DNA of 64,000 bases, taken from Acinetobacter seifertii (GTDB lineage: Bacteria > Pseudomonadota > Gammaproteobacteria > Pseudomonadales > Moraxellaceae). Below, piece by piece: positions 18,225-27,707 of this stretch. The stretch is from assembly GCF_000368065.1 (NCBI RefSeq), contig NZ_KB851200.1, forward strand, positions 2,349,204 through 2,413,203, in the 5' to 3' direction. Under the pieces are notes generated by a model that saw only the letters and a program-made list of their open reading frames with translations, was not told the origin of the DNA and made no database searches. Within the stretch, counting starts at the first letter, position 1. The number at the start of each line of letters is the position of its first letter. The position numbers and the translations under genes are program-made.

Positions 18225-18983
18225 CTATACGGTTAAAGCGTATTTAACAATAATCGATATTCCAGATAGTAGTACAATAAAATTAATAATTTTCAAGAAT
18301 TGCTGCTTAGACAATTTGAGTGTAATTCGCTTGCCAATGAATGCACCTATCAACATCGATGGGATAAACAGAAGTGCAAGTGACAATAAGTTATCAGAAA
18401 AATACACACCTGCTGTAGTAAATAGAATGACTCGAAAAACCGTACTGCATCCAATTAATGTTGTTTGAGTGACACGGATTTTTTCTGGAGTTTCGATTCG
18501 CCCATTGAGGTAAATTGCATATAAAAACCCACCACTACCAAACATAGCCCCTAAGAAACCACCAGATAGCCCAAAAGGAAAAACAAATTTTTTCTCTAGT
18601 TTTTTCTGGGGCTTAAAGCCACTTAATGAGTAAATCGCATATAAAAGAGTAAATATACCAAATGCTAGCAGTGCGTAACTTGCATTAACTCTCATCAGCA
18701 GTATAAAGCCAAGAAAACTACCGACAAACATAAGTGGTATTAGAAATTTTAATTCAGAAAAGTCTGCCTTCTTACCATCTTTAATGACATTTGAAATGGC
18801 AGCGAACATATCTAGTAAAGCTAATAGTGGAATAATTTGTGAGAGAGGCAAAAAGTTAAGTAATACAGGACTCGCAATTAATGCAGTTCCAAAACCCACC
18901 ATTCCAAAAATAATATAAGAGCATACTATTGTTATTAACATTATTGAAAGTTGCAGTACTGAAAAATCTTCTAAAAGATACAT
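18225..18983 (-). CDS. TauE/SafE-family membrane exporter
   Basis: This 252-residue integral membrane protein has about eight hydrophobic segments arranged as two similar halves. Family patterns are visible: GMVGFGTALIASPVLLNFLP near the N-terminus and SGGFLGAMFGSGGFLYAIYL at mid-length. TauE/SafE proteins export sulfite, sulfoacetate and other small organic anions. It is divergent from the oxidase-aminotransferase operon across 180 bases and could export that pathway's product. The substrate is not readable from sequence. Confidence 0.85.
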   Translation of the reverse strand: MYLLEDFSVLQLSIMLITIVCSYIIFGMVGFGTALIASPVLLNFLPLSQIIPLLALLDMFAAISNVIKDGKKADFSELKFLIPLMFVGSFLGFILLMRVNASYALLAFGIFTLLYAIYSLSGFKPQKKLEKKFVFPFGLSGGFLGAMFGSGGFLYAIYLNGRIETPEKIRVTQTTLIGCSTVFRVILFTTAGVYFSDNLLSLALLFIPSMLIGAFIGKRITLKLSKQQFLKIINFIVLLSGISIIVKYALTV

Positions 18984-19163
18984 TTAAAATTCCATTTTTG
19001 ATTTTTAACCAAGCCAAACTACACTAAAATATAAATTATCACATAAATATTAGATAATTTTATCAAACATTAAAATATTTAATACTGATTTTTTTTGATT
19101 ATTTCTTTGTTATAAAAATTTCGCTGTAAAAAATAAATTTCATTATAAAAGGATAATTCAAGA

Positions 19164-19946
19164 ATGAACTCTAAAGTAATCATCAATGGAAATGTTGATT
19201 GTAAAGAAACGATTAGTGCTGAGTTAGATGAATTCATTACTAAAATGGATGATCATGAAATTTTCCAAAACAATTATTTCAAGCATTTGACTTCTACTTC
19301 ATGGACGCCAGAATCATATATCTTATTTCGTGACAATTTCTTCTATCGTACTGAGCTAACCGTAAAAGGGATTGCTCATGTATGTTCGCGATCTGCTTTT
19401 GAAAACGATATGGACACTCTAGTCCTATTCACTCACATCTTAAGTGAAGAAACTGGTATGGGTGAAAAAGCCAAGTGCCATGAAATCTTTATGGAGAATG
19501 CGCTGAATGTATTTGGCGCCGCAGAATACAATCTTCCAGAGATGAAGGTTCAACAGGCTAAGAATAGTGATCGAATCATCGCAGAGACATTGCAGTATCG
19601 AGATACTATCCAAGGTTTGATTACGGGTAGTTATCCTCGCATGTTAGGAGCAGTCATGGCCCTAGAAAACCATGCTGATAAGATGCTTACCGTATTCCGC
19701 GAAGCGTTCCGATTCAATAACAAAAACCTTGATCCAAGTGAATTCATTAAGAAAGTTGAGGTCTATTTTAACGCCCATATCGAAAATGGCGTCGAAGATC
19801 GTCACGCTCAAGATGCTAAACAGTGTGTACATAACAACTGTAATAACCAAGAAGACCTTGATGAGATTAAGTTTGGTGCAAATGAAACATTGAAAGCCCA
19901 GCTTAAGATGTGGAATGCAATGTTTGATCAAGCTGTATCACTTTAA
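19164..19946 (+). CDS. Heme-oxygenase-like diiron oxidase (TenA/PqqC/CADD-like fold)
   Basis: This 260-residue all-helical protein has the metal-ligand spacing of heme-oxygenase-like diiron oxidases. A Glu and His lie in LSEETGMGEKAKCHEIF, a Glu in ALENHADKM, and H-x3-E-x3-H in NAHIENGVEDRH near the C-terminus. Relatives cleave C-C bonds, N-oxygenate or desaturate amino-acid-derived substrates using O2 (UndA, BesC, SznF, CADD). It is the first gene of a four-gene operon; the aminotransferase starts 25 bases downstream. AAAAGGA lies before the start codon. The substrate is unknown; the sequence supports fold and metal site only. Confidence 0.8.
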   Translation: MNSKVIINGNVDCKETISAELDEFITKMDDHEIFQNNYFKHLTSTSWTPESYILFRDNFFYRTELTVKGIAHVCSRSAFENDMDTLVLFTHILSEETGMGEKAKCHEIFMENALNVFGAAEYNLPEMKVQQAKNSDRIIAETLQYRDTIQGLITGSYPRMLGAVMALENHADKMLTVFREAFRFNNKNLDPSEFIKKVEVYFNAHIENGVEDRHAQDAKQCVHNNCNNQEDLDEIKFGANETLKAQLKMWNAMFDQAVSL

Positions 19947-19971
19947 TTAAAACGGATTTTGAGATTTCATA

Positions 19972-21252
19972 ATGCAAAACTTAGGTATTTCACAAGCAGC
20001 CTTGAATTTACGTGAATCAATTACACACGGAACTAAGGCGAAAATTTTAGAATTAAATAAAAAGTCTAGCGCAGATGATCAGGTTATTGATTTAAGTATT
20101 GGTACTTTGGATGAAAAGACCAATAGCGGCATTGATGATGCAGTTAAGAGTTATATTTCAAATAATGCTGCAATTATCCATGAGTTTGCCCCAGTCAAAG
20201 GCTTCCCTTTCTTACGAAAGTCTATTGCTGAGCGTGTGAAGCGTTTACGTGATATCAGCTTCAATCCAGATACTGAAATCATGGTCACTCCTGGCGGTAT
20301 TAAGGGTGCTATCACCGTGGTATTTCATACACTTCTAAATCCAGACGATGAAGTGATTTACCCAGTACCAAACTGGCCTCATTACGCAGACATGATTGAA
20401 TTGCACTTAGGTAAAGCTAAACCAATCTATGTCAAAGACTTTTATAACCAAGCGATTGATATAGTTGAGTTAGAAAAAACCATTACTGATAAGACCAAAA
20501 TTATCATTCTTGGTGACTGCCTAAACCCTTCTGGCAAAATTTATACTCGTGATGAATTAGAGTCGATTTCAAAAGTAATTTTGACTGCAAATTCCGAACG
20601 TTTATCAAAAGGTCTAAGCCCAATCTATGTGCTTTTTGATTGTCCGTATGAATCACATATTTTGAATACTAAGCCTGCAAATATTTCAAATATTACCCAA
20701 CAGTTTAAAGACCAAACACACTCTATGTGGGACTACACCATTTATATTACTGGTCCCGGTAAAACCTATGGAATGCACGGCGACCGATCTGGATATATTT
20801 GTGCTTCGGACAAACTGATTAAAGTTATGGAAAAAGTACAGGTGAATTTAAACTCATTTGCTTCGACTTATGCCCAAATTGCGACACATGAAGCAATGCA
20901 AGAATACATGGATGACGTTGCAAAGAAACGTGCGGTAGTGGCAAGACAGAACATGCAGACATTCATTGAAGACTTGAAAAGCTGCACTGGTTTAGAAGTG
21001 ACTGAGCCTGAAGGTGGATTTTTCTTATTCTTGGACTTGTCAAAGTATGGCGACAAAATCCAAAAGCTAGGATTTGATTCAGCCGATCAATATCTTTTGG
21101 AGACAGCAAAAGTTGCTTCTATTGGAGGCATGCATTTTGGTGAAAACATCGATAGCCTCCGACATTACATACGCATGAATTGCGGACGTGACCCAGTGAC
21201 TCTAAAAGCAGCCGCAGCACGTATTAAAGAAGCCCTTCAGAAATTGAACTAA
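19972..21252 (+). CDS. PLP-dependent class I/II aminotransferase-like enzyme
   Basis: This 426-residue fold-type I PLP enzyme has the usual landmarks. APVKGFPFLRKSIAERV corresponds to the N-terminal substrate region and LNPSG to NPTG. The aspartate is in VLFDCPYE, the Schiff-base lysine in TGPGKTYGMHGDRSGY, and the carboxylate-binding arginine in IRMNCGR. GPGK before YGM is an unusual version of the SKxxGMxGxR box. It may transaminate, decarboxylate or eliminate. Pairing with a diiron oxidase recalls pathways that process amino acids to alkenes, chlorinated or N-oxidised products. A strong hairpin follows the stop codon. Confidence 0.85.
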   Translation: MQNLGISQAALNLRESITHGTKAKILELNKKSSADDQVIDLSIGTLDEKTNSGIDDAVKSYISNNAAIIHEFAPVKGFPFLRKSIAERVKRLRDISFNPDTEIMVTPGGIKGAITVVFHTLLNPDDEVIYPVPNWPHYADMIELHLGKAKPIYVKDFYNQAIDIVELEKTITDKTKIIILGDCLNPSGKIYTRDELESISKVILTANSERLSKGLSPIYVLFDCPYESHILNTKPANISNITQQFKDQTHSMWDYTIYITGPGKTYGMHGDRSGYICASDKLIKVMEKVQVNLNSFASTYAQIATHEAMQEYMDDVAKKRAVVARQNMQTFIEDLKSCTGLEVTEPEGGFFLFLDLSKYGDKIQKLGFDSADQYLLETAKVASIGGMHFGENIDSLRHYIRMNCGRDPVTLKAAAARIKEALQKLN

Positions 21253-21260
21253 CTCATATT

Positions 21261-21293
21261 ATTCAGGAAGTTAATTTTTAACTTCCTGAATTT
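21261..21293 (+). terminator. Strong hairpin between aminotransferase and flavoprotein genes
   Basis: A perfect 14-base stem (ATTCAGGAAGTTAA / TTAACTTCCTGAAT) with a 3-base loop ends nine bases before the next start codon. Few T's follow. It may cause partial termination or occlude translation of the flavoprotein, which has no visible Shine-Dalgarno sequence. Confidence 0.55.
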
Positions 21294-21301
21294 ACATTTT
21301 T

Positions 21302-23014
21302 ATGGACGATATTACTTTGAAAAAGTTCTGTATCATTGGAATGGGATTCTCAGGTACGTGTACCTTCATCAGCTTTGTAAAAAAATTACTAAATCAAGAG
21401 ATTGATCATAAGTCATGCTCTATTACTCTTGTTGAAATGCGTGAATCTATGGGACATGGGAATCCATACGACAAAGACGAATTGTTAGCTGGTCATCTGT
21501 GTAATAACCCTGCCCATTCAATGTCGCTTTGGGATAACGACTTTGTAGATTGGATGGCAGAAAATAAAAACCATCTGATGACTCATTACCCCCACCTAGT
21601 TTATAAGAAATCTTTGGCTGGTGAATCGCAAGTCTTCCCCGATCCTAACGCTTTTTACCCTAGAGCTTTGTTTGGTATCTATCTGAATGATAGATTCAAA
21701 AAATACTTAGAGTTAGCCAAATTAAATCGTATAAAAGTTGAAGTTTACAATGGCTATGAAGCTATCGATGGCTACGAGGCTAAAGGCGGTTATAATTTAG
21801 TTATTAAGAATCAAAACTTAAATCGAACCATTGAATTAAAAGGGTTTTCTAAGCTGTTACTGACTATCGGACACTGGACTGCAAGTCGTTTAGACTCCGA
21901 AAAAAGTTTATTCGTAAAACCCTACCCTTTTCAAAAAGTCTTAATGAGACTTAATGACATTATGAGACAAGATCATAAGCAAAATGTTCTTGTTCGCGGT
22001 ATGGGCCCTAGTGGTGTTGATACGGTCATCACTCTATTTAGCGAAGGATCATTTGTAACTGAAAACGGAGCCTTCTCAAGCTATCAGAAGGCCGTGACAG
22101 ATGAAAACTTCAAAGCCTATGTTGTCAGTCGTTCGGGATACTTTCCAGCAGTACGAGGCAATAAGCCTAACTATGACTTTAAGTATTTCACTCATGAATC
22201 TTTCCCTGAGTTGCAGCACCACTTAAATCAGGTTTTATCACTAGATGATATTCTTCATCTGCTTGACCTTGAGCTTAAAAATGCAACTAACGGTGAAGTG
22301 TCATTCAATGATTTGTGCAACTTGAAATTTGCAAATGCTTATGAAAAGTTGAAATACGATCTGGAGCACCAAGAGCTTAATGACTTAATTAATATGATCA
22401 TTCTTAAAGTACGAAGAATGAAGTTTTACCGCTATTTAAGCAGTCATGATAAAAAACGCTACGACCAAGAATTTGATCACTTATTCATTCGCCTTGCCGT
22501 ACCAATCCCACTGGAAAATGCACAAAAGCTGAAATGCCTATTTGAAGCTGGCCTACTTCAATCACTTAAACTTGGCTATAACAGTAAACCTCTAAAAATA
22601 ATGGATAGCCATGTACAGCTCATTGATGATCTAGGGCATTCATTTGATTTTGATCTTGTGGTGAATACGATCAGTCAAGACTTTGATATCTACAAACATC
22701 CCTCAGCATTGGTTAAATCATTGTTAGAGCAAAAGAATATTGTCCCGAATATGGAGGATGAATATAACACTGGAGGTTTAATGCTAGATGGTTTCGAGAC
22801 CTACAAACTGATGGAAAACCGTAGAGGGACTATAAAGCCCTCGGAGTATTTTTACTCTTTCGGTGTGCTTACCCGATACTGGCAGAATGAACGTAACTTT
22901 TCCAAAGCGATTGTTGATGCGGCTGATTCTGTCTCGACTGATTGGGTTGAATTGTTTCAAAAGCATCTCAGTGAACCCATATTTACGCCAGAACAACTTT
23001 ATAAAATTAGTTAA
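21302..23014 (+). CDS. FAD/NAD(P)-binding oxidoreductase (NAD_binding_9-like)
   Basis: The 570-residue protein opens with a Rossmann dinucleotide loop (CIIGMGFSGTC). A second nucleotide-binding segment follows at about residue 230 (VLVRGMGPSGVDT), plus LLTIGHW, as in flavin monooxygenase-type proteins of the FAD-NAD(P)-binding family PF13454. Members relate distantly to N-hydroxylating monooxygenases, so N-oxygenation of an amino-acid intermediate is possible but unproven. No membrane segment is seen. It is the third gene of the operon, separated from the aminotransferase by a hairpin and lacking an obvious ribosome site. Confidence 0.72.
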   Translation: MDDITLKKFCIIGMGFSGTCTFISFVKKLLNQEIDHKSCSITLVEMRESMGHGNPYDKDELLAGHLCNNPAHSMSLWDNDFVDWMAENKNHLMTHYPHLVYKKSLAGESQVFPDPNAFYPRALFGIYLNDRFKKYLELAKLNRIKVEVYNGYEAIDGYEAKGGYNLVIKNQNLNRTIELKGFSKLLLTIGHWTASRLDSEKSLFVKPYPFQKVLMRLNDIMRQDHKQNVLVRGMGPSGVDTVITLFSEGSFVTENGAFSSYQKAVTDENFKAYVVSRSGYFPAVRGNKPNYDFKYFTHESFPELQHHLNQVLSLDDILHLLDLELKNATNGEVSFNDLCNLKFANAYEKLKYDLEHQELNDLINMIILKVRRMKFYRYLSSHDKKRYDQEFDHLFIRLAVPIPLENAQKLKCLFEAGLLQSLKLGYNSKPLKIMDSHVQLIDDLGHSFDFDLVVNTISQDFDIYKHPSALVKSLLEQKNIVPNMEDEYNTGGLMLDGFETYKLMENRRGTIKPSEYFYSFGVLTRYWQNERNFSKAIVDAADSVSTDWVELFQKHLSEPIFTPEQLYKIS

Positions 23015-23034
23015 TCGGACAAGGAAAATGATCA

Positions 23035-23562
23035 ATGGAAATGCATCAGTTTTGTTATGACCGCGATATTAGGATAGTGCTGTGTAATTTAAAAGATAGC
23101 CTGTTTCCGTTTCATAAGCATACTCATATCCCCGATCTTGTGTACTGCTCAAAAGGCGCTATTCAGGTTGAGTTACCAGATTTGCAGCAGAAATATATTG
23201 TTAATCAGGGTGACTTTTTTCAAATTCCCCCCAATGTTAGACATAGATTTGCAAATAAAGATATTGAGGTTGAAAGCCGTTATATCATTCTTCAAATTGG
23301 AGAATTTAGTATTGAATTTTTTAAAAATATTGAAGAAATAGAACCACTACTTGCCAATATTGAACCTAAAACTCGACTAAGTTCAGATATTTTTATTAAG
23401 GACTATAACGCTGACATTCAATATATTATTGAAGACTTTAAAAACAATAGAAAAAAGGAAATTAGTACCGAGGAACAAGCCGACATAATTCAAGCATTAG
23501 AAGTATTTTTGCAGAATGGATATAAGTCAAAATTTCCAGAGAAATCGTACTTTTTTGCTTAA
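23035..23562 (+). CDS. Cupin-domain protein
   Basis: This 175-residue protein has a single cupin barrel. Motif 1 is about PFHKHTHIPDLVYCSKG, with metal-ligand-like histidines. Motif 2 is about GDFFQIPPNVRHRF. A C-terminal helical segment without an HTH follows, so it is not an AraC regulator. AAGGAAAATGATCA precedes the ATG, and it starts 20 bases after the flavoprotein stop, closing the operon. It could be a metal-dependent oxygenase or isomerase, or a ligand sensor. Confidence 0.75.
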   Translation: MEMHQFCYDRDIRIVLCNLKDSLFPFHKHTHIPDLVYCSKGAIQVELPDLQQKYIVNQGDFFQIPPNVRHRFANKDIEVESRYIILQIGEFSIEFFKNIEEIEPLLANIEPKTRLSSDIFIKDYNADIQYIIEDFKNNRKKEISTEEQADIIQALEVFLQNGYKSKFPEKSYFFA

Positions 23563-24117
23563 TCCACCTGCGTGTTAGTCATGCAAAGCATCGTTATATA
23601 TTCAAGCAGGCTCCTGAAGTTCCTTGTTATAACTTATGCTTTGCATTTCCTGTAATCGTGAATACGTTCTTTGAAATTCAAATTTAAGTCTCTCACCTTT
23701 ATATAATTGATTTAATGGTTGTGAAGCAGCAAAGTATAGTTTGATTTTTTGATCATAAAGTTCATCAATCAAATAAATAAAACGTCTCACGGTATCATAA
23801 ATTCTATCTGTTAAATCACCAATTCCACTGATGAGCACATAGTCATATTGCGTTGCTATCTCAATGTAATCAGCTGGGCTTCTGGCTTCTCGGCAAAGGT
23901 TTTCAAAGTCGAACCAAATCACATTCTTATAGCAAGATTTAACCTCGACTGATCTATGGTTGATTAAGATGCTCGTCTTGAGTTCTTTTTGGTTATTTGT
24001 AAGCTGCTGGTAAACCGAATGAAGCCATTGTTCTGATTCTTGATTTAATGGAAATCTATAGAAATGGTGAACCGTACCGGGTTTGTCGGAGACCACTTTT
24101 CTTGAGAGAATGTCCCG

Positions 24118-24435
24118 ATGAAAAAAGTAAAATACACCCCTGAAATCAGAGATAGAGCGGTTCAATTATTGATTGAATCCGAAAAAGATTATCCTTCTAC
24201 TTGGGCTGCAATCACAGCAATTGCTCCCAAGATTGGCTGTACTCCTGAAACACTACGTTCCTGGCATCAGAAGCATTTGAATCAACAGAATCCAATTAAA
24301 GTACAGCAGCTTTCAGACCAAGAACGCATTAAACAACTTGAACGCGAAAATAAAGAACTGCAGCGAGCCAATGAAATTCTACGTAAAGCAGCTGCTTTTT
24401 TCGCCCAGGCGGAGCTCGACCGCCCACACAAATAA
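24118..24435 (+). CDS. IS3-family transposase OrfA
   Basis: This 105-residue protein has an N-terminal helix-turn-helix (TWAAITAIAPKIGCTPETLRSWHQKH) and a leucine-zipper-like C-terminus (RIKQLERENKELQRANEILRKA), as in IS3 OrfA. A TTTTTTC run near the end is a plausible slippery site for -1 frameshifting into orfB, which otherwise starts in the overlapping TAATG. Confidence 0.92.
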   Translation: MKKVKYTPEIRDRAVQLLIESEKDYPSTWAAITAIAPKIGCTPETLRSWHQKHLNQQNPIKVQQLSDQERIKQLERENKELQRANEILRKAAAFFAQAELDRPHK

Positions 24436-25337
24436 TGGTGGATTTCATTCATAACCATAAAGACCTATACGGTGTTGAGGCGATTTGTAGAATTCTACCA
24501 ATCGCAACTTCAACCTATTATCGAACTTTAGATCTTGCGGACAATCCAGAACATCGAGCGAAAAGAGATCTACATGACCTGCATCATGCTGAACAAATTA
24601 AACGAATTTGGCAGGAAAGTTCAGGTCGGTATGGTGTACGTAAAGTCTGGCAAAAACTGAAACGGGAAGGTTATATTGTTGCGCGCTGTACAGTTGCTCG
24701 ATTGATGCAACAGCTAGGAATACAAGGTGTTTGGCGTGGTAAGAACAAACAAACGACACGTAGCAGAGATGATCAAAAACGAGCAGCCGACTTGGTGAAA
24801 CGGAATTTTAGTGCTGATCATCCAGATCAGCTGTGGGTCGCAGACTTCACATATATTCAAACCCATTCAGGCTGGGTGTATACCGCCTTTATGATTGATG
24901 TTTTCTCACGGGCAATTGTTGGCTGGAAAGTATCAACACGGATGAATACAGACATGGTCCTTGATGCACTGGAACAAGCGTTACATGCTCGCGGTATGCC
25001 AAAGAATGTAATTCATCATTCCGACAGAGGCGTGCAATACCTTTCTATTCGTTACACCCATCGTTTGGAAGCAGCAAATTTACGAGCATCAGTCGGTACA
25101 ACTGGTGATTCATACGATAATGCTTTGGCTGAAACGGTGAATGGCTTATACAAAACAGAGGTGATTGAATATTTAAAAGCAGATTGGCAAGGTTTAGCAG
25201 ATGTACAACTTGCGACACTAAACTGGGTAGATTGGTTCAATAAAAAGCGTGTACACAGTGCACTGGGTTATGTATCGCCTTTTGAGTTTGAAGCAATGTA
25301 CTATGATAAGATTAACCCGTTAGGTCAGGTGGCCTAA
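24435..25337 (+). CDS. IS3-family transposase OrfB (DDE integrase)
   Basis: This 300-residue protein has the HTH_21 region (ESSGRYGVRKVWQKLKREG) and an rve integrase core. Catalytic residues are D in LWVADFTYIQ, D in HHSDRGVQY and E in DNALAETVNGLYK. The fold is complete and it is probably made as an OrfAB fusion. Confidence 0.93.
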   Translation: MVDFIHNHKDLYGVEAICRILPIATSTYYRTLDLADNPEHRAKRDLHDLHHAEQIKRIWQESSGRYGVRKVWQKLKREGYIVARCTVARLMQQLGIQGVWRGKNKQTTRSRDDQKRAADLVKRNFSADHPDQLWVADFTYIQTHSGWVYTAFMIDVFSRAIVGWKVSTRMNTDMVLDALEQALHARGMPKNVIHHSDRGVQYLSIRYTHRLEAANLRASVGTTGDSYDNALAETVNGLYKTEVIEYLKADWQGLADVQLATLNWVDWFNKKRVHSALGYVSPFEFEAMYYDKINPLGQVA

Positions 25338-25988
25338 CTTAAATAAAAAAGTCTCCGACAAACCCGGTACGGTTCATGGTCATTGGCGTTGCTTTCTTTG
25401 ATGGTTCTGTAATCGAGTTGATTACCGATTTTCAAGACCGTGCAATTCTTATTGATATGATCTATGGTCTCTAAAAATCTATCGCGATTTAAACCATCTT
25501 TATAAAGATCTTCCGGATCAATATTCGAGGTAGCAACCAATATCACTTTCTTTGAAAATAGCAGATTAAATAGATTTGAAAGTATCATTGCATCGGCAAC
25601 ATTTGATACAAAAAACTCATCAAAGCAAATGAGCTTATAGTTGCTTGCTATGTCATTAGCAATCAGCTTTAAAGGATCTTTATTTCCCCGATAGGCAATA
25701 AGCTGCTTGTGAACATCTTTTAGGAAATGATGAAAATGCACTCTCATTTTCTTTTTAAAATTAAGAGAGTTATAGAATAAATCCATAATCCATGTCTTGC
25801 CTGTCCCTACACTTCCCCACATGTATAGACCTTTAATCTGGGGACTAAAGAAATGACTAGACTGGTTTTCAATTTTATTCCAAATCTCATTTAATGTTTC
25901 AATAGCTTGTCGCTGAGACGGATCTGCAAGAACGACGCCATCATCAATCATAGAGTTGTATATCTCGAGTGGACTTTGACCCTCATGC

Positions 25989-26891
25989 TTAAGCATCTTC
26001 ATTCCCTATGGTAGCCAAGATTGTTGTTGAGTGCTTAATAATAATATCATTCATTATTAAAACTGCTGGAGAAAGATAAGAAAGCTGATGCCAGTATAAT
26101 GGAATCTTAATCCTATATTCTTTTGAAATTTCTTTTATGCCCTGATTCGATAAATCCTGATTCATCTTGCATATAGGTATTATTCCGTAGCCCATATCAC
26201 AAGCAAGTCCAAAAATATAAGAGTCAGTCGAAGGAATAATATGAAAAGGAATCATTGATTTTTTTAGTCCGAAGTTAAATTCTAAAAAATCGAAATATAT
26301 TCTTTCATTTTCATTAAATAAAACTAAAGGAGCTAAACGCAGACTCTCTCTATTAATTCCATTTTTAAACCATTTATTAATAAAATTCTCTGAGGCAACT
26401 AGGCAATAAACCATATTACCTAAATATACACTTGTACACCCTCTGATTATCTCAGACTCGGAAGTAATGCAGGCCTGAACCTCTCCTCTTTTTAAGAGTT
26501 CGATAGTATTACAAAGCGTATCAATCTTTACGTCTATTGTAATAGACTCAGACAGACAGTATTTGGCTAATATAGGGAAAAGCAATGACTCAAATGTACC
26601 GATACTCGCAGCAATGGGTAACGGCTTAAATTTATTATTATCGATGACCGATTTTAAAAAAACATTCTCTAATAAAGATACTCGTTGAAGATAAGCAAAT
26701 AACTCAGCTCCAAATGGTGTTGGTTTACATGGTCTTTCTCTAACTAATAATACATTTCCTAATCTCTCCTCTAGTAATCGAACTCTTTGAGAAATTGCTG
26801 ACTGAGATACACATAATTTTTTACCAGCTTTTTCGAAACTTCCTGTTTCAACAACGGCCGAAAAGGCGTCGCATTTAATTTTGTCTAGCAT
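25989..26891 (-). CDS. LysR-family transcriptional regulator
   Basis: This 300-residue regulator has an N-terminal winged HTH (FSAVVETGSFEKAGKKLCVSQSAISQRVRLLEERLG) with a standard substrate-binding domain behind it, including ASIGTFESLLFPIL. The HTH resembles ArgP/LysG-type LysR proteins, which often control amino-acid or exporter genes. Its 3' end overlaps the ZapE-like gene by 14 bases. It is the only regulator beside the oxidase-aminotransferase cluster and a candidate for its control. Confidence 0.88.
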   Translation of the reverse strand: MLDKIKCDAFSAVVETGSFEKAGKKLCVSQSAISQRVRLLEERLGNVLLVRERPCKPTPFGAELFAYLQRVSLLENVFLKSVIDNNKFKPLPIAASIGTFESLLFPILAKYCLSESITIDVKIDTLCNTIELLKRGEVQACITSESEIIRGCTSVYLGNMVYCLVASENFINKWFKNGINRESLRLAPLVLFNENERIYFDFLEFNFGLKKSMIPFHIIPSTDSYIFGLACDMGYGIIPICKMNQDLSNQGIKEISKEYRIKIPLYWHQLSYLSPAVLIMNDIIIKHSTTILATIGNEDA

Positions 26892-27107
26892 TTTTAAATG
26901 TTATCTATATTAATTAAAGTTATATTTCTTAATGATAGTAATGGGTATGGCAATACGAAATACTACAATTGTATTACTTGTGCTAACTAATCATTATTTA
27001 TTTTAGTTAAATGAATATCGCACATGCAATTAATTAGAAAATCTAAATAATGATGTAAAATTTATTTTATTTTAAATCAAGCTTATGGAAGGAAATAAAA
27101 AAGTTTT

Positions 27108-27707
27108 TTAGCTCAAATCCAAATACCTAAACACAGCCTTTTCAACGCGCTGCTGTAAATGATTTAAATCACTTTCCCCTACTATACCTGCTGCGTTAAT
27201 CATTCCTTTGCTTAAAGCAATTACATCTTGTGCGGCTGTCTGCGCATGTGAAATGCCAAAACGTATAAACAGATCAGAAATTATGGCCTCAAGCTCGTGT
27301 TGAAGTTCACTTTCTTCAATGTCTTTTCCAATGATTTCAGAAGCAAACTCTAGTGTTCGTGCCAACTGTGGACGGCTCAATTGATGTTGCACAGCAGCGT
27401 GTATGATGAGTTTTAGTTTTTCTTTTAAGTCTGCGGCATCATTTTGCTCTATGGCCTCAACAATATGATTTGAAAGCTTGGCACGCTCACGTCGAATTAA
27501 CTCGACGATTAAAGCATCTTTAGATGGAAAGTATTGATATAGGCTACCAATGCTTACGCCAGCAAGTTCAGCCACGGCATTTGTGTTAAATCCAGCAAAG
27601 CCTAAAGACTCCAAAATGCGAGCAGCCGCCTCTAAAATAGCTTCAAAAGTAGCTAAGGAACGTGCTTGACGTGGGCGTTTGCGTGGGTCTGGAAGTGTTT
27701 CTGGCAT
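27108..27707 (-). CDS. TetR-family regulator, copy 1
   Basis: The HTH is ILEAAARILESLGFAGFNTNAVAELAGVSIGSLYQYFPSKDALIVELI, then an all-helical ligand domain. I start at MPETLPDPRKRPRQARS (27707), the start of its paralogue at 32738; the longer frame would run into the operator. The two proteins (199 residues each) differ at only about 20 positions. The darcynin gene is divergent, with two palindromes between, so this TetR probably represses itself and that gene. Confidence 0.9.
   Translation of the reverse strand: MPETLPDPRKRPRQARSLATFEAILEAAARILESLGFAGFNTNAVAELAGVSIGSLYQYFPSKDALIVELIRRERAKLSNHIVEAIEQNDAADLKEKLKLIIHAAVQHQLSRPQLARTLEFASEIIGKDIEESELQHELEAIISDLFIRFGISHAQTAAQDVIALSKGMINAAGIVGESDLNHLQQRVEKAVFRYLDLS

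Larger units (their letters stand above)
24068..25376 (+). mobile_element. IS3-family insertion sequence, 1309 bp, intact
   Basis: Terminal inverted repeats of 26 bases begin TGAACCGTACCGGG at both ends, flanked by a 3-base direct repeat (TGG at 24065-24067 and 25377-25379). It encodes overlapping orfA and orfB with a complete DDE domain. The clean duplication and intact frames point to recent insertion. Confidence 0.93.
23602..26002 (-). pseudogene. ZapE/AFG1-like ATPase interrupted by an IS3-family element
   Basis: The N-terminal part (25380-26002) has Walker A GSVGTGKTWIMDLFY and Walker B LICFDEFFV; the C-terminal part (23602-24067) continues the AFG1/ZapE fold (YDYVLISGI, RFIYLIDELYDQKIKLYFAAS). 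Removing the insertion and one TGG target copy restores one frame of 362 residues across SNAND-HFYRFP, so the gene was intact before insertion. ZapE-type ATPases act in division or protein quality control; this divergent copy lies beside a small-molecule cluster. It follows the LysR gene with a 14-base overlap, suggesting an operon. The allele is now broken, though a truncated ATPase half could be expressed. Confidence 0.88.
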
